This document shows, piece after piece, positions 8,626 through 18,574 of a stretch of 64,000 bases of DNA. The notes under the pieces are model-generated. The model did not search any database and was not told where the DNA came from. It worked only from the letters and a program-made list of their open reading frames with translations. Where the stretch lies: NCBI RefSeq assembly GCF_030315915.2, contig NZ_CP135990.1:620001-684000 (forward strand), given 5' to 3'. This DNA is from Providencia zhijiangensis (GTDB lineage: Bacteria; Pseudomonadota; Gammaproteobacteria; Enterobacterales; Enterobacteriaceae). Positions within the stretch are counted from its first letter, which is position 1. Each line of letters starts with the position of its first letter. A program made the position numbers and the translations under genes.

Positions 8626-10293
8626 CTATTTAGTCATCTTTTTGTACTTAATGCGGTGCGGTTGCAGAGCATCTGCACCTAAAGTACGTTTCTTGTAATC
8701 TTCGTACTCAGAGAAGTTACCTTCGAAGAAGGTGATATTGCCTTCATCTTGGTAGTCGATGATGTGCGTTGCGATACGGTCAAGGAACCAACGGTCATGG
8801 GAAATAACCATTGCGCAGCCCGGGAATTCTAACAGGGCGTTTTCCAGTGCACGTAAAGTTTCAACGTCGAGGTCGTTGGTTGGTTCATCGAGCAGCAGTA
8901 CGTTACCGCCAACTTGCAGCAGTTTTGCCAGATGTAAACGACCACGCTCACCACCAGATAATTCACCCACGCGTTTACCTTGGTCAACGCCTTTAAAGTT
9001 AAAGCGACCGACGTAAGCACGGCTTGGGATCTCAAAGTTACCGATACGCATGATATCTTGACCGTTGGAAATCTCTTCCCACACTGTTTTGCTATCATCC
9101 ATTGCATCACGGAACTGATCCACAGAGGCAATTTTCACGGTATCACCTAAGGTGATTGAACCAGAATCTGGTTGCTCTTGACCGGAAATCATACGGAACA
9201 GGGTAGATTTACCCGCACCGTTTGGACCGATGATCCCGACAATCGCCCCTTTCGGGATCGAGAAATTCAGGTTGTCGATCAGAACGCGATCACCATAAGA
9301 CTTGCTCAGGTTTTCTACTTCGATAACTTTGTCACCTAAACGCGGTCCAGGTGGGATAAACAATTCGCTGGTTTCGTTACGTTTTTGATATTCCACGCTG
9401 TTAAGCTCTTCAAAGCGAGCCAGACGAGCTTTACCTTTGGATTGGCGACCTTTTGGATTTTGACGGATCCACTCCAATTCTTTCTCGATGGATTTACGAC
9501 GAGCCGCTTCTGTTGACGCTTCTTGCGCCAGACGCTCATCTTTTTGTTCCAACCAAGAAGAGTAGTTACCCTCCCATGGAATACCTTCACCACGGTCAAG
9601 TTCAAGGATCCAGCCAGCGACGTTATCGAGGAAGTAACGGTCATGGGTGATCGCCACAACGGTGCCTTCGTAGTCGTGCAGGAAGCGCTCTAACCAAGCA
9701 ACGGATTCAGCATCCAAGTGGTTGGTTGGTTCGTCGAGCAGCAGCATGTCTGGTTTTTCCAGCAGCAGGCGGCAGATAGCCACACGGCGGCGTTCACCCC
9801 CAGAGAGGTTTCCGATAATCGCATCCCAAGCTGGCAGGCGCAGTGCATCAGCAGCACGTTCCAGTTGGTTATCTAAATTATGGCCATCTTGTGCGGCAAT
9901 AATCGCTTCTAGCTCGCCTTGGATTTTCGCCAGCTTGTCAAAGTCAGCGTCTGGATCGGCGTATTGCGCATACACTTCGTCTAAGCGAGTTAAGGCGTTC
10001 TTAACTTCGCTAACCGCTTCTTCAACGGCTTCACGAACGGTATGTTCCAAATTCAGTTTTGGTTCTTGTGGCAGATAACCGATTTTAATACCCGGTTGAG
10101 GGCGTGCTTCCCCTTCAATCTCAGTATCAATGCCAGCCATGATGCGCAGTAATGTTGATTTACCTGCACCGTTGAGACCTAAAACACCAATTTTCGCCCC
10201 AGGGAAGAAGCTCAGAGAGATGTTTTTTAAAATATGACGTTTCGGGGGAACCACTTTTCCCACTCGATACATACTGTAAACGTATTGAGCCAA
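8626..10293 (-). CDS. ettA: Energy-dependent translational throttle protein EttA (ABC-F)
   Basis: EttA is a ribosome-associated ABC-F ATPase that gates entry into the elongation cycle according to ATP/ADP level. Two ABC domains are visible: Walker A GLNGAGKST with signature LSGGERRRVA, then Walker A GPNGAGKST with signature LSGGERGRLH. They are separated by the P-site tRNA interaction linker region (SIEKELEWIRQNPKGRQSKGK). There are no membrane segments. Length is 555 residues, as in E. coli YjjK/EttA. It is convergent with nadR. Confidence 0.95.
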   Translation of the reverse strand: MAQYVYSMYRVGKVVPPKRHILKNISLSFFPGAKIGVLGLNGAGKSTLLRIMAGIDTEIEGEARPQPGIKIGYLPQEPKLNLEHTVREAVEEAVSEVKNALTRLDEVYAQYADPDADFDKLAKIQGELEAIIAAQDGHNLDNQLERAADALRLPAWDAIIGNLSGGERRRVAICRLLLEKPDMLLLDEPTNHLDAESVAWLERFLHDYEGTVVAITHDRYFLDNVAGWILELDRGEGIPWEGNYSSWLEQKDERLAQEASTEAARRKSIEKELEWIRQNPKGRQSKGKARLARFEELNSVEYQKRNETSELFIPPGPRLGDKVIEVENLSKSYGDRVLIDNLNFSIPKGAIVGIIGPNGAGKSTLFRMISGQEQPDSGSITLGDTVKIASVDQFRDAMDDSKTVWEEISNGQDIMRIGNFEIPSRAYVGRFNFKGVDQGKRVGELSGGERGRLHLAKLLQVGGNVLLLDEPTNDLDVETLRALENALLEFPGCAMVISHDRWFLDRIATHIIDYQDEGNITFFEGNFSEYEDYKKRTLGADALQPHRIKYKKMTK

Positions 10294-10653
10294 TTTATTT
10301 ACCTTTTGTTTTATAACATAATTTTTAATTGCATCGCTCGGTTATTCACTTTGTAAGAACTCATAAATTCAAGGCGAATAGTGAGATTCCAAAAGCGAAA
10401 GTGTGTAAAACGAGCCACTCAAAAGTAATTGCGTCTAACTGTAATTGTTCCTGCCTTTATGTCAATAACTTCCCATGCAAGTGATGACAATTCAGGGGGC
10501 TATCACCTCATCATGCAATCAATATTAATTCATTATTGATGTCGATTATTACATATAACAAAAGGCTCGAAATAGGTGTTGAGTAGGGTGGGGATGATAA
10601 TTGATGGGATCTGAACTGCAAACGGCTAGACCCCAATATATGAAGTAATGGTA
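10294..10653. other. Intergenic DNA left of ettA, no gene seen
   Basis: About 360 nt between the ettA start and the stop of the next leftward ORF. It must hold the ettA promoter. I see no convincing ORF, RNA gene or strong terminator. It marks the left boundary of an accessory insertion that separates ettA from slt. Confidence 0.5.
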
Positions 10654-11031
10654 TTAAAGATAAGTGAAGTAAACCTCAGACATTTCACATTCGATACCAT
10701 TTATAATAGCTGTAGAACGTTCGCCAATAAGGTTGCTATTTTCATCAATAAAATCAACAATGTCGAAATCTGTATTAATTCGCTCAACACCTAATTCTTG
10801 CAACGTATATATTTCACCTGCATGAGATATGCCGTCCATTTGATGATTTACCCATATGCGCAATGAAGCGTAAATTTCATCATTTTTGTCGATATATCCT
10901 TTTTTATCTTTGTCCAAATCAACAAGTTTAAAGAAACCTTCCATGCGCTCAGAGCCACCAAACAGATCATTAACGCTAGTTACGTTGTCAATGCCTTGTT
11001 TGTTGTAAACTAAAAAACCAGAAGTTGGCAT
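10654..11031 (-). CDS. EF-hand-like C-terminal fragment, in frame with the gene upstream
   Basis: From ATG at 11031 this reads 125 residues. It resembles the repeat-free C-terminal segment of secreted calcium-binding/RTX-type proteins: TSGFLVYNKQG (residues 3-13), a degenerate EF-hand loop DKDKKGYIDKND (40-51, Lys at position 5), IWVNHQMDGISHAGE (second degenerate loop) and ELGVERI. The frame is open further upstream to an amber codon at 11077-11079, and the upstream codons FDLLGIGHNVTSAWI continue the family pattern. It is therefore more likely the 3' half of one gene broken by a stop codon than an independent gene. No Shine-Dalgarno precedes the ATG. The function is unknown. Confidence 0.55.
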   Translation of the reverse strand: MPTSGFLVYNKQGIDNVTSVNDLFGGSERMEGFFKLVDLDKDKKGYIDKNDEIYASLRIWVNHQMDGISHAGEIYTLQELGVERINTDFDIVDFIDENSNLIGERSTAIINGIECEMSEVYFTYL

Positions 11032-11076
11032 AATCCACGCGGAGGTAACGTTATGGCCAATTCCTAATAAATCAAA

Positions 11077-11475
11077 CTAATTAGGCAATTGACTACGCCC
11101 TAAAGTAGTTTGATTAAATACTTGCATTCCAAAGTCAACACAATTGTCACAAGCCAGCGCATATTTCATATTACCAATACTAGATTCATGATGTGCTTTT
11201 TGGGCATATTTTAATGCGTTCGTAAAATCATTAGATGACAACTTTGCGTAACTGAAATGATGCGGTGATTTTGCATCGATTTTACGTCGATTATCACTTT
11301 CTTCATTAGATACACCTGATGTGCGATCTTTATTTTTTAGATTTGCACCAAAAGTTCCTTTATTAACACCATTACCATCGATAAAAGTAAAATTAACATG
11401 CCCTGTTGCAGATTTAACGCCTACATCAGAGTAATTAGCCTCAAACTGATTAATACGGATATATGGTTGAGCCAT
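11077..11475 (-). CDS. Putative papain-like (NlpC/P60-like) protein, 5' half of an amber-split gene
   Basis: It reads 132 residues from ATG 11475, with AAGGA about 9 nt upstream. Visible motifs are TGHVNFTF (His26) and DNCVDFGMQVFN (Cys112). The order His then Cys in a GH...NC-V-DF pattern resembles circularly permuted NlpC/P60 or related cysteine-hydrolase folds found in secreted effectors; this is inference from motif shape only. It ends at TAG (11077-11079), after which the same frame stays open for a further 141 codons with recognisable family sequence. It starts 11 nt after a gene for a secreted protein, so the two form an operon. The region is AT-rich compared with its neighbours. Confidence 0.6.
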   Translation of the reverse strand: MAQPYIRINQFEANYSDVGVKSATGHVNFTFIDGNGVNKGTFGANLKNKDRTSGVSNEESDNRRKIDAKSPHHFSYAKLSSNDFTNALKYAQKAHHESSIGNMKYALACDNCVDFGMQVFNQTTLGRSQLPN

Positions 11476-11486
11476 AAAAAAAATCC

Positions 11487-12248
11487 TTATTTTTTATTGC
11501 GAATAAGTAATATTGATTGCATCTTTTCATCTACAATCGACGAGTAAGTTTCTGGATTTTTTGTATCACAATCTAGAATGTAACGTGCCTCACCTCCTGT
11601 TCTGCCTAAGTATGAAATGTATGGATATTTTAAGTTGGTAAATTTTTTTGCATCTTCAACTGAGGTCAAAAATGCACAAGGGTTTTCCATGGCATTAATG
11701 ACTAATTCTCTTTGTTGTAAATTATCAAAAATAAAAGGTGCTATTTTGAAAACAAAACAAGAGGTTGGTGTGTCATTGATGCGATAGTCATTACAATTGT
11801 TTTTCCGAATTAGAGGATTTGGTTCAGTGATATATTTGACTGTTACTCTCATTGTGGGAGTTATAATTGTATTAGGATCATGAACATCAATTTCTACCAT
11901 CTCACCGTTTTTATTTATGAAATGCTTAGTCTCTAATAAAGTAAATGAATCGGGTTCAACTAACGAGCACCCTCCAATTAAGGCCGTATTTATAACTTCA
12001 TCCTGTCCATTACATAAGTGTTGAGATACTTTGTTGTTTTTATTATTTTTTATTAAGCCAATTGCATAAGCTGCGTAGATGTTTTTACCAGTAATGTTTT
12101 CCATTAATGCGGATGTAGCGGCATCCTGTACCGCAATAGAAGGGATAAATCCAAACGAATCTCCTTTATGCATCGAGTATGCATTTGTAAAGAAAGGAAT
12201 TAGCACAATACTGAACATTAATACATTAGGCTTACAACTAAAGTTCAT
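11487..12248 (-). CDS. Predicted secreted protein of unknown function
   Basis: The product has a Sec-type signal peptide (FSIVLIPFFTNAYS, residues 11-24, from ATG 12248) and no later membrane segment, so it is probably periplasmic or exported. Six or more Cys residues (HLCNGQ, GGCSL, NNCNDY, TSCF, NPCAF, LDCDT) suggest disulphides. I recognise no family. ATG 12248 is preferred; a GTG at 12260 is an alternative. It is the first gene of an operon with the papain-like/EF-hand-like gene, which follows after 11 nt. A partner or immunity role for that product is possible but only inferred from context. Low GC and absence from the E. coli ettA-slt gap point to acquisition. Confidence 0.6.
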   Translation of the reverse strand: MNFSCKPNVLMFSIVLIPFFTNAYSMHKGDSFGFIPSIAVQDAATSALMENITGKNIYAAYAIGLIKNNKNNKVSQHLCNGQDEVINTALIGGCSLVEPDSFTLLETKHFINKNGEMVEIDVHDPNTIITPTMRVTVKYITEPNPLIRKNNCNDYRINDTPTSCFVFKIAPFIFDNLQQRELVINAMENPCAFLTSVEDAKKFTNLKYPYISYLGRTGGEARYILDCDTKNPETYSSIVDEKMQSILLIRNKK

Positions 12249-12303
12249 ATACAAATCCACTCTTAGTTTGTCGAAAAAACATAAATAAATATTACATATA
12301 ACA

Positions 12304-12332
12304 CCTATAAATGAAAATAATTATCATTACAA
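12304..12332 (-). promoter_or_regulatory. Candidate promoter with overlapping Fur-like site
   Basis: On the minus strand TTGTAA (12332-12327) and TATAGG (12309-12304) are separated by 17 nt, upstream of the secreted-protein operon. The spacer region overlaps GAAAATAATTATCATTACA (12313-12331), which matches the Fur box consensus at 14 of 19 positions. Iron control is inferred. Confidence 0.4.
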
Positions 12333-12774
12333 AATTTAATTTTGTTCAATAAAAATGAAAAGATAATAAATAACTCTGCCTCCCTACTTTAACTGAGATA
12401 TTTCGACTTTGAATTTTCTAACATGCCAAGCTCAACAAGTTTTAAATACTCACTATCTGAGTTTCTGTCAAACCTGCTTCTTGAATATGACTTTTGCAAT
12501 AGTAGGGCAGAAAATCTAATTATAATTATCTTATTTTAGGGGAAGTCGGCAGAGGCCTATACCCGATCGCCCCTAGGCTGGTCTAGGTTATCCGTGTTGT
12601 CAGGGTTAACGAATCGAATAAGTAAAAGATTGTAAACCCAACCATTTCAAGAAATCTCCTCTGTCGCTGGCTGAAAACTTTAGGTAGCATTAACATTATT
12701 GATGTAACTAATGAATGCTTTGAGTATGTTTGAGCGCAATCTCTAACAAGATTTAAGCGATGGAGCGAATAAAT
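12333..12774. other. Intergenic DNA upstream of slt, no gene seen
   Basis: The left half is AT-rich. A more GC-rich block at about 12540-12615 contains the short inverted repeat CCTAG-GCTGGT-CTAGG. No ORF with a ribosome binding site was seen. The slt promoter must lie in the right part. Confidence 0.45.
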
Positions 12775-14691
12775 ATGAAAGGTTGGTTAGCGGCAGTTCC
12801 GGTCACTATGCTGTTGGTATCCACAACAGTTTGGGCGGATTCTTTACAGGCACAACGTGAACGTTATCAAGCAATTAAGCTTGCTTGGGATGCCAATAAG
12901 ATGGATGAAGTCGAGCGTTTATTGCCAACCTTACGTGATTATCCGCTGTATCCATATTTAGAATACCGCGAGCTGTCACAAGATTTAGATATTATCTCGC
13001 CAAGACAAGCGCAAGAGTTTATCGATGCATACCCAACGTTGCCTGTGGCGAAAACTCTCAAAAGTCGGTTTGTGAATGAGCTGGCACGTCGCCAAGAGTG
13101 GACATCATTATTGGCATTTAGCCCTGAGCCGCCACAACCTGCGGAAGCACAATGTAATTTCTATTTTGCGAATTGGGCGACAGGAAATAAACAGGTCGCG
13201 TGGCAAGGCGCTGAAAAAATGTGGCTCAATGGTAATTCCATGCCAGCAGCATGCGACAAACTGTTTACTGAATGGGAAAAAGCCGGATATCTTTCAACGG
13301 ATATGATTTTGGCGCGTATTCACCTAGCTATCAAAGACGGTAATACGTCAACGGCAACTTACCTCGCGAAACGCTTACCAAGCAGCTACAAAACTATCTC
13401 TGATGCGTTGGTTAAACTACAAAATGACCCCGCTTCGGTTGTCTCGTTTGCGAAAACATTGACGCCGACGGATTTTACGCGTCAAGCCACATTAGCTGGA
13501 TTTAGCCGCTATGCGCGTCAATCTCCTGATGCTGCACGCACGGCATTAGCGGGGATCAGCTCTGCCCAGAAAATGAATATGGCAGAAAACCAGCAAATGA
13601 AAGACAGCATTGCATGGCAATATATGGGGGTTGATGTCACTCCTGAGCAGGCAATGTGGCGTGATGAAGTAATCCGTGAAACCAATTCTGCCGCTTTAAA
13701 AGAGCGCCGTGTACGTTTAGCGCTGGGGGAAGGGGATAAAACGGGATTAGCCTCATGGTTGCGACAACTGCCAAACGACGTAAAAAATAAGGAAGAGTGG
13801 CAATATTGGCAAGCTATCACCTTGATTGACCAAGGTAAAAGCGCTGAAGGTGAAAGCATACTGCGAGCGTTAACGTCGAAGCGTGGATTCTACCCGATGG
13901 TAGCCGCACAGCAGTTAAAAATGGATTACCCAGTCATGGTGAATAAAGCCGTGAAACCTGACTCCAGTATTCACAGCATGCCGCAAATTCAGCGCATCCG
14001 TGAGCTAATGTATTGGGAGATGGACAATCTGGCACGCTCCGAGTGGATAAATTTGGTCTCTTCCATGTCCCCTAATCAACAAGAGCAGCTCGCCCGTTAT
14101 GCTTTCGATAATAAATGGGCAGATCTGAGCGTTCAAGCCACGATCACCGCAAAACTGTGGGATCATCTTGAAGAGCGCTTCCCGCTAGCGTGGGAAAAAC
14201 AGTTTGATAATTACACTCGCAGTAAAATGATCCAAAAAAGCTATGCGATGGCCATTGCTCGTCAAGAAAGCGCATGGAACCCGCAAGCGCAATCGCCAGT
14301 TGGTGCGACAGGCTTAATGCAGTTAATGCCAGCGACAGCAAAACATACGGCGCAAAAGCAAGGTATCACTGGTTATGTGAATGCAGGGCAACTGACTAAC
14401 CCTGTGATGAACATTGAGTTAGGTACCGCGTATCTTGACGATGTTTATCAGCAATTTGGCAATAACCGTATTTTAGCCAGTGCGGCGTATAATGCCGGTC
14501 CATCGCGAGTGACTCGCTGGTTAGGTAACAGCGCAGGGCGTATCGATGCCGTGGCTTTTGTGGAAAGTATTCCGTTTGCAGAAACCCGTGGTTATGTGAA
14601 GAATGTTCTCTCTTATGATTTGTTTTATAAACATTTCTTAGGTGAAAAAGGCAATGTATTATCCGCGAACGAATGGAATATGAAGTATTAA
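12775..14691 (+). CDS. slt: Soluble lytic murein transglycosylase Slt70
   Basis: This periplasmic enzyme cleaves the MurNAc-GlcNAc bond of peptidoglycan with formation of 1,6-anhydro-MurNAc. It has a signal peptide (cleavage near VWA-DS), a long alpha-helical doughnut domain, the linker motif LMYWEMDNLARSEW, and the C-terminal catalytic domain with AIARQESAWNP (catalytic Glu) followed by GATGLMQLMPATA and AAYNAGPSRV. Length is about 638 residues against 645 in E. coli. GGAG 9 nt before ATG 12775 favours that start; ATG at 12760 would give an N-terminus more like the E. coli one but has no Shine-Dalgarno. trpR follows as in E. coli. Confidence 0.94.
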   Translation: MKGWLAAVPVTMLLVSTTVWADSLQAQRERYQAIKLAWDANKMDEVERLLPTLRDYPLYPYLEYRELSQDLDIISPRQAQEFIDAYPTLPVAKTLKSRFVNELARRQEWTSLLAFSPEPPQPAEAQCNFYFANWATGNKQVAWQGAEKMWLNGNSMPAACDKLFTEWEKAGYLSTDMILARIHLAIKDGNTSTATYLAKRLPSSYKTISDALVKLQNDPASVVSFAKTLTPTDFTRQATLAGFSRYARQSPDAARTALAGISSAQKMNMAENQQMKDSIAWQYMGVDVTPEQAMWRDEVIRETNSAALKERRVRLALGEGDKTGLASWLRQLPNDVKNKEEWQYWQAITLIDQGKSAEGESILRALTSKRGFYPMVAAQQLKMDYPVMVNKAVKPDSSIHSMPQIQRIRELMYWEMDNLARSEWINLVSSMSPNQQEQLARYAFDNKWADLSVQATITAKLWDHLEERFPLAWEKQFDNYTRSKMIQKSYAMAIARQESAWNPQAQSPVGATGLMQLMPATAKHTAQKQGITGYVNAGQLTNPVMNIELGTAYLDDVYQQFGNNRILASAAYNAGPSRVTRWLGNSAGRIDAVAFVESIPFAETRGYVKNVLSYDLFYKHFLGEKGNVLSANEWNMKY

Positions 14692-14705
14692 TTTGTATGG
14701 GATTT

Positions 14706-14743
14706 CATCTTGTTGGTCGGTTTGGTTTACCTTCAACAAGATG
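14706..14743 (+). terminator. Hairpin after slt
   Basis: A perfect 10-bp stem CATCTTGTTG / CAACAAGATG with an 18-nt loop lies 15 nt after the slt stop. The T-rich stretch follows only after 7 nt, so it may be a weak terminator. Confidence 0.45.
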
Positions 14744-14790
14744 AGTTCTGTATTTTTAACTATACGAGATAGTGTTCTGTGCTATTATTT

Positions 14791-14808
14791 GTACTAGTTT
14801 AATAGTAT
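14791..14808. promoter_or_regulatory. Trp operator of trpR
   Basis: GTACTAGTTTAATAGTAT is close to the TrpR operator core GTACTAGTTAACTAGTAC and lies just before the trpR Shine-Dalgarno. It supports autoregulation of trpR by tryptophan-bound TrpR, as known in E. coli. Confidence 0.85.
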
Positions 14809-14821
14809 GGAAGGGTAGATG

Positions 14822-15139
14822 ATGACTGTAGAATATAAACCAGACCCGGCGTTAACCGCCGATGAAAATGCGGATTGGCAACGCTTTGTGGAACTACTGC
14901 AAATGGCCTTTGAGCAAAATATACAGGATTCGATTCTTCAGCTATTACTCACACCGGATGAACGGACGGCTTTAGGAACTCGCGTTAGGATTGTTCAAGA
15001 ATTAATGCGCGGTGAAATGAGCCAGCGTGAATTAAAAAATGAGCTCGGCGTAGGTATTGCCACTATTACTCGCGGCTCAAACAGTTTGAAGTCAGCCCCT
15101 ATTCCGGTAAAAGAGTGGCTGGAATCTAAGCTACTGTAG
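14822..15139 (+). CDS. trpR: trp operon repressor TrpR
   Basis: TrpR is a dimeric tryptophan-responsive repressor of trp, aroH and related genes. The DNA-binding region [16 protein letters not shown] followed by [12 protein letters not shown] is essentially the same as in E. coli, and [16 protein letters not shown] is the helix pair before it. Of the tandem ATGs at 14819 and 14822, the second is spaced better (6 nt) from AAGGG. A matching operator overlaps the promoter region. Confidence 0.95.
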   Translation: MTVEYKPDPALTADENADWQRFVELLQMAFEQNIQDSILQLLLTPDERTALGTRVRIVQELMRGEMSQRELKNELGVGIATITRGSNSLKSAPIPVKEWLESKLL

Positions 15140-15188
15140 TTTTTGATTATCTTTTATAGCAGCCAATGATTATTCTCGAAAAATAAAA

Positions 15189-15216
15189 GTGGGGCTCTTA
15201 TTGCTAAGAGCCCCAC
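15189..15216 (-). terminator. Terminator between trpR and yjjX
   Basis: A 12-bp stem GTGGGGCTCTTA / TAAGAGCCCCAC with a TTGC loop lies between convergent genes. On the minus strand it is followed by ACTTTTATTTTT, so it mainly serves yjjX, and possibly trpR as well. Confidence 0.8.
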
Positions 15217-15243
15217 ATGCATTTTAAATCGTTTTGAGTATAA

Positions 15244-15780
15244 TTAGTCTTCTATGTGATTTAGCTCTTTATAAATTTCGTGTTTAATAGGAACTAAAGC
15301 CAGTATTAGCGCTTGCTGATAAACGCTGGTGCGCGTCAACACGCCGTTGGTGAAAAAGCCAATCGCGCCGCCTTGTTGTTTGATATTATCAATACCAGTA
15401 AGGTCAGCCATTTCATCACCCAGCTCACGGCCTTCACGGATCCCCGCAAGGACTTTTTCTGGGATCATAATACTGGCGGAGCGTGATTCTCCACGGATTT
15501 GATGGTGCTCAATCACAATCCATGCAAATGTCATGTCATCTTCAACACCCGCCTCAATACCTACCCAAAAGTCAGCTTCTGGGCGTACTTGGCGTGATGC
15601 CATCACACGTTGTCTTGCTCCTGTACGGGTTTCATTATTACCGATAGGTTGCTGTGGAACACTGCTATCGACATTAATATCTTCAATTTGATAACTGCCA
15701 GGCCCAAAAACGGCATCGAAAGCAAGATGAATCGCTTTAATTTTGGCTGGATTCGTCGTTGCAGCTATAACTTGGTACAT
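15244..15780 (-). CDS. yjjX: Inosine/xanthosine triphosphatase YjjX
   Basis: YjjX is a house-cleaning NTPase that removes ITP/XTP and keeps deaminated purines out of nucleic acids. The N-terminal [11 protein letters not shown] motif is that of the Maf/Ham1-like fold, with [17 protein letters not shown] and [10 protein letters not shown] as further family blocks. Length 178 residues (E. coli about 170). It starts at ATG 15780, divergent from gpmB 53 nt away, as in E. coli. Confidence 0.92.
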   Translation of the reverse strand: MYQVIAATTNPAKIKAIHLAFDAVFGPGSYQIEDINVDSSVPQQPIGNNETRTGARQRVMASRQVRPEADFWVGIEAGVEDDMTFAWIVIEHHQIRGESRSASIMIPEKVLAGIREGRELGDEMADLTGIDNIKQQGGAIGFFTNGVLTRTSVYQQALILALVPIKHEIYKELNHIED

Positions 15781-15832
15781 TAATTATTTTCCTTTGAACA
15801 CATACTTTGTACAGTAATAACGGAACACATCT

Positions 15833-16480
15833 ATGTTACAGGTTTATCTTGTTCGCCATGGCGAAACTGAATGGAACGTTGCTCGTCGCATACAGGGACA
15901 ATCTGATAGCCCTTTGACTGCTTTAGGTCGTCAACAGGCAATGCAGGTCGCTCAACGGGTTAAATCCGAAGGTATTACCCATATTATCACTAGTGATATG
16001 GGACGCACACTTGAAACTGCACAAATTATTGCACAAGTGTGCGGGTGTGAAATTATCACAGAACCGCGTCTGCGTGAATTAAATATGGGTGTCTTGGAGC
16101 AACGAGAAATTGGCTCACTGTCTGAACAGGAAGAACAGTGGCGCCAAAGCCTGATAAATGGCGCTGAAGGCGGCCGAATTCCTGAAGGGGAATCGATGGA
16201 CGAACTGTTCACGCGCATGTTTGCGGCGTTGAATCAGTGTCTTGAGCTCCCCGAGGGAAGCCGCCCATTATTAGTTAGCCATGGTTTAGCGCTTAGTACA
16301 TTATTAAGTCGTATCTTGGGCGTTCCAGCCAATTCTCCGCGTCGCTTACGTCTGCGTAACTGTTCGCTGTCTCGCGTGGATTATCAAAACAGCCCATGGT
16401 TAGCCAATGGTTGGATTGTAGAAACGGCGGGGGAAGTTACTCACCTTTCTCAGCCAGCTCTTGATGAGCAACAAGGCTAA
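15833..16480 (+). CDS. gpmB: Phosphoglycerate mutase-like histidine phosphatase GpmB (YtjC)
   Basis: The protein belongs to the histidine phosphatase superfamily: LVRHGETEWN (residues 6-15) carries the phosphorylated His, and LVSHGLALSTLL the second catalytic His. Length is 215 residues, as in E. coli. The family name implies a glycolytic mutase, but YtjC activity is mainly reported as phosphatase-like. A terminator follows after 4 nt and recurs in a second copy 2.66 kb downstream. Confidence 0.93.
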   Translation: MLQVYLVRHGETEWNVARRIQGQSDSPLTALGRQQAMQVAQRVKSEGITHIITSDMGRTLETAQIIAQVCGCEIITEPRLRELNMGVLEQREIGSLSEQEEQWRQSLINGAEGGRIPEGESMDELFTRMFAALNQCLELPEGSRPLLVSHGLALSTLLSRILGVPANSPRRLRLRNCSLSRVDYQNSPWLANGWIVETAGEVTHLSQPALDEQQG

Positions 16481-16484
16481 GAAC

Positions 16485-16525
16485 TCAAACAGCGAAAAAG
16501 GCGTTTCAGTGTATGAAGCGCCTTT
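16485..16525 (+). repeat. gpmB terminator, copy 1 of a direct repeat
   Basis: A 41-nt block beginning TCAAACAGCGAAAAA folds into AAAGGCGTTTC-AGTGTAT-GAAGCGCCTTT and acts as a rho-independent terminator after gpmB. The same block, with a 6-nt GAAAAA insertion, occurs at 19144-19190. Confidence 0.85.
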
Positions 16526-16545
16526 ATTAGGGGTAGTCAATGTCT

Positions 16546-16950
16546 CTAGTCTAAAACTGCATGGGCCTCTACCTCTATCAACCATTCGGGTAATGAAAGC
16601 CCTGAGACGATTATCCAAGAGGACGCTGGTGGAAAATCACCAAATTTTTCTTTTAGTGCATTTGCAATATCAAGTTGCTCTTCATGGCTATTAAAACCAT
16701 CCTTAATATAAATACGCAACATTGTTACGTTGGATAAATCACCGCCAGCTTCACGTAATACATGCTCAATATTAATCAACGATTGAACTGTTTGCTCATA
16801 CATTCCACCTGCCACGGTTTCTTGTTGTGCATTAACACCAACCTGCCCAGAAAGGAACAATTGGCGTGTTCCTGTTGTTTCTATTGCTTGGCTAAAGCCA
16901 TACTGTAACGAGTTAAATACAGAGGGAGGGTTTATTAATTTTTTAGTCAT
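16546..16950 (-). CDS. RidA-family (YjgF/UK114) protein
   Basis: A 134-residue protein of the Rid superfamily, whose RidA members hydrolyse reactive enamine/imine intermediates from PLP enzymes. Family blocks seen: LFLSGQVGVNAQQETVAGG, INIEHVLREAGGDLSNVTML and the C-terminal PEWLIEVEAHAVL. The canonical RidA Arg in the C-terminal region is not obvious (SSWIIVSGLSLPEWL), so it may be a Rid subfamily other than RidA. ATG 16950 is chosen over upstream in-frame ATGs because the family begins there. It lies in the block between the duplicated terminators. Confidence 0.85.
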   Translation of the reverse strand: MTKKLINPPSVFNSLQYGFSQAIETTGTRQLFLSGQVGVNAQQETVAGGMYEQTVQSLINIEHVLREAGGDLSNVTMLRIYIKDGFNSHEEQLDIANALKEKFGDFPPASSWIIVSGLSLPEWLIEVEAHAVLD

Positions 16951-17304
16951 TGTATATTCTCGGAATAAAAATAGAGGATAAGCATAAGCCCACATAATTC
17001 TCTCTACTAGCGTCAACCCTCACACTCCAATGCATTCAATGTTTTTTGAGAGCTGGGCCAGTCATTGAGCCACTAAATAGGAATTTTTAGTTGGCGAATA
17101 AAAATGCATGACTGATTTTTTGCGTAAGTGAAGAGAATGTCTCTTATTTTAAGGTATATTCAAAGGCTGAGTTTTGCTTTTTAGTTGCAAAGTCCTTGTC
17201 TATTTGAATTGTGGCTAACGCGATCATTTTTATGTTGTTAGCTCCAAATGTGCTACTCCTACCGTTCACAATTGTGTAGTGGTTTAATAAATTTGGCCAC
17301 CTGA

Positions 17305-18515
<1,211 letters not shown>

Positions 18516-18574
18516 CCACTACATTGATCACCTTAAAACGGCTTGATAGAGTAAAGAATTTGAGGGAGATAACT

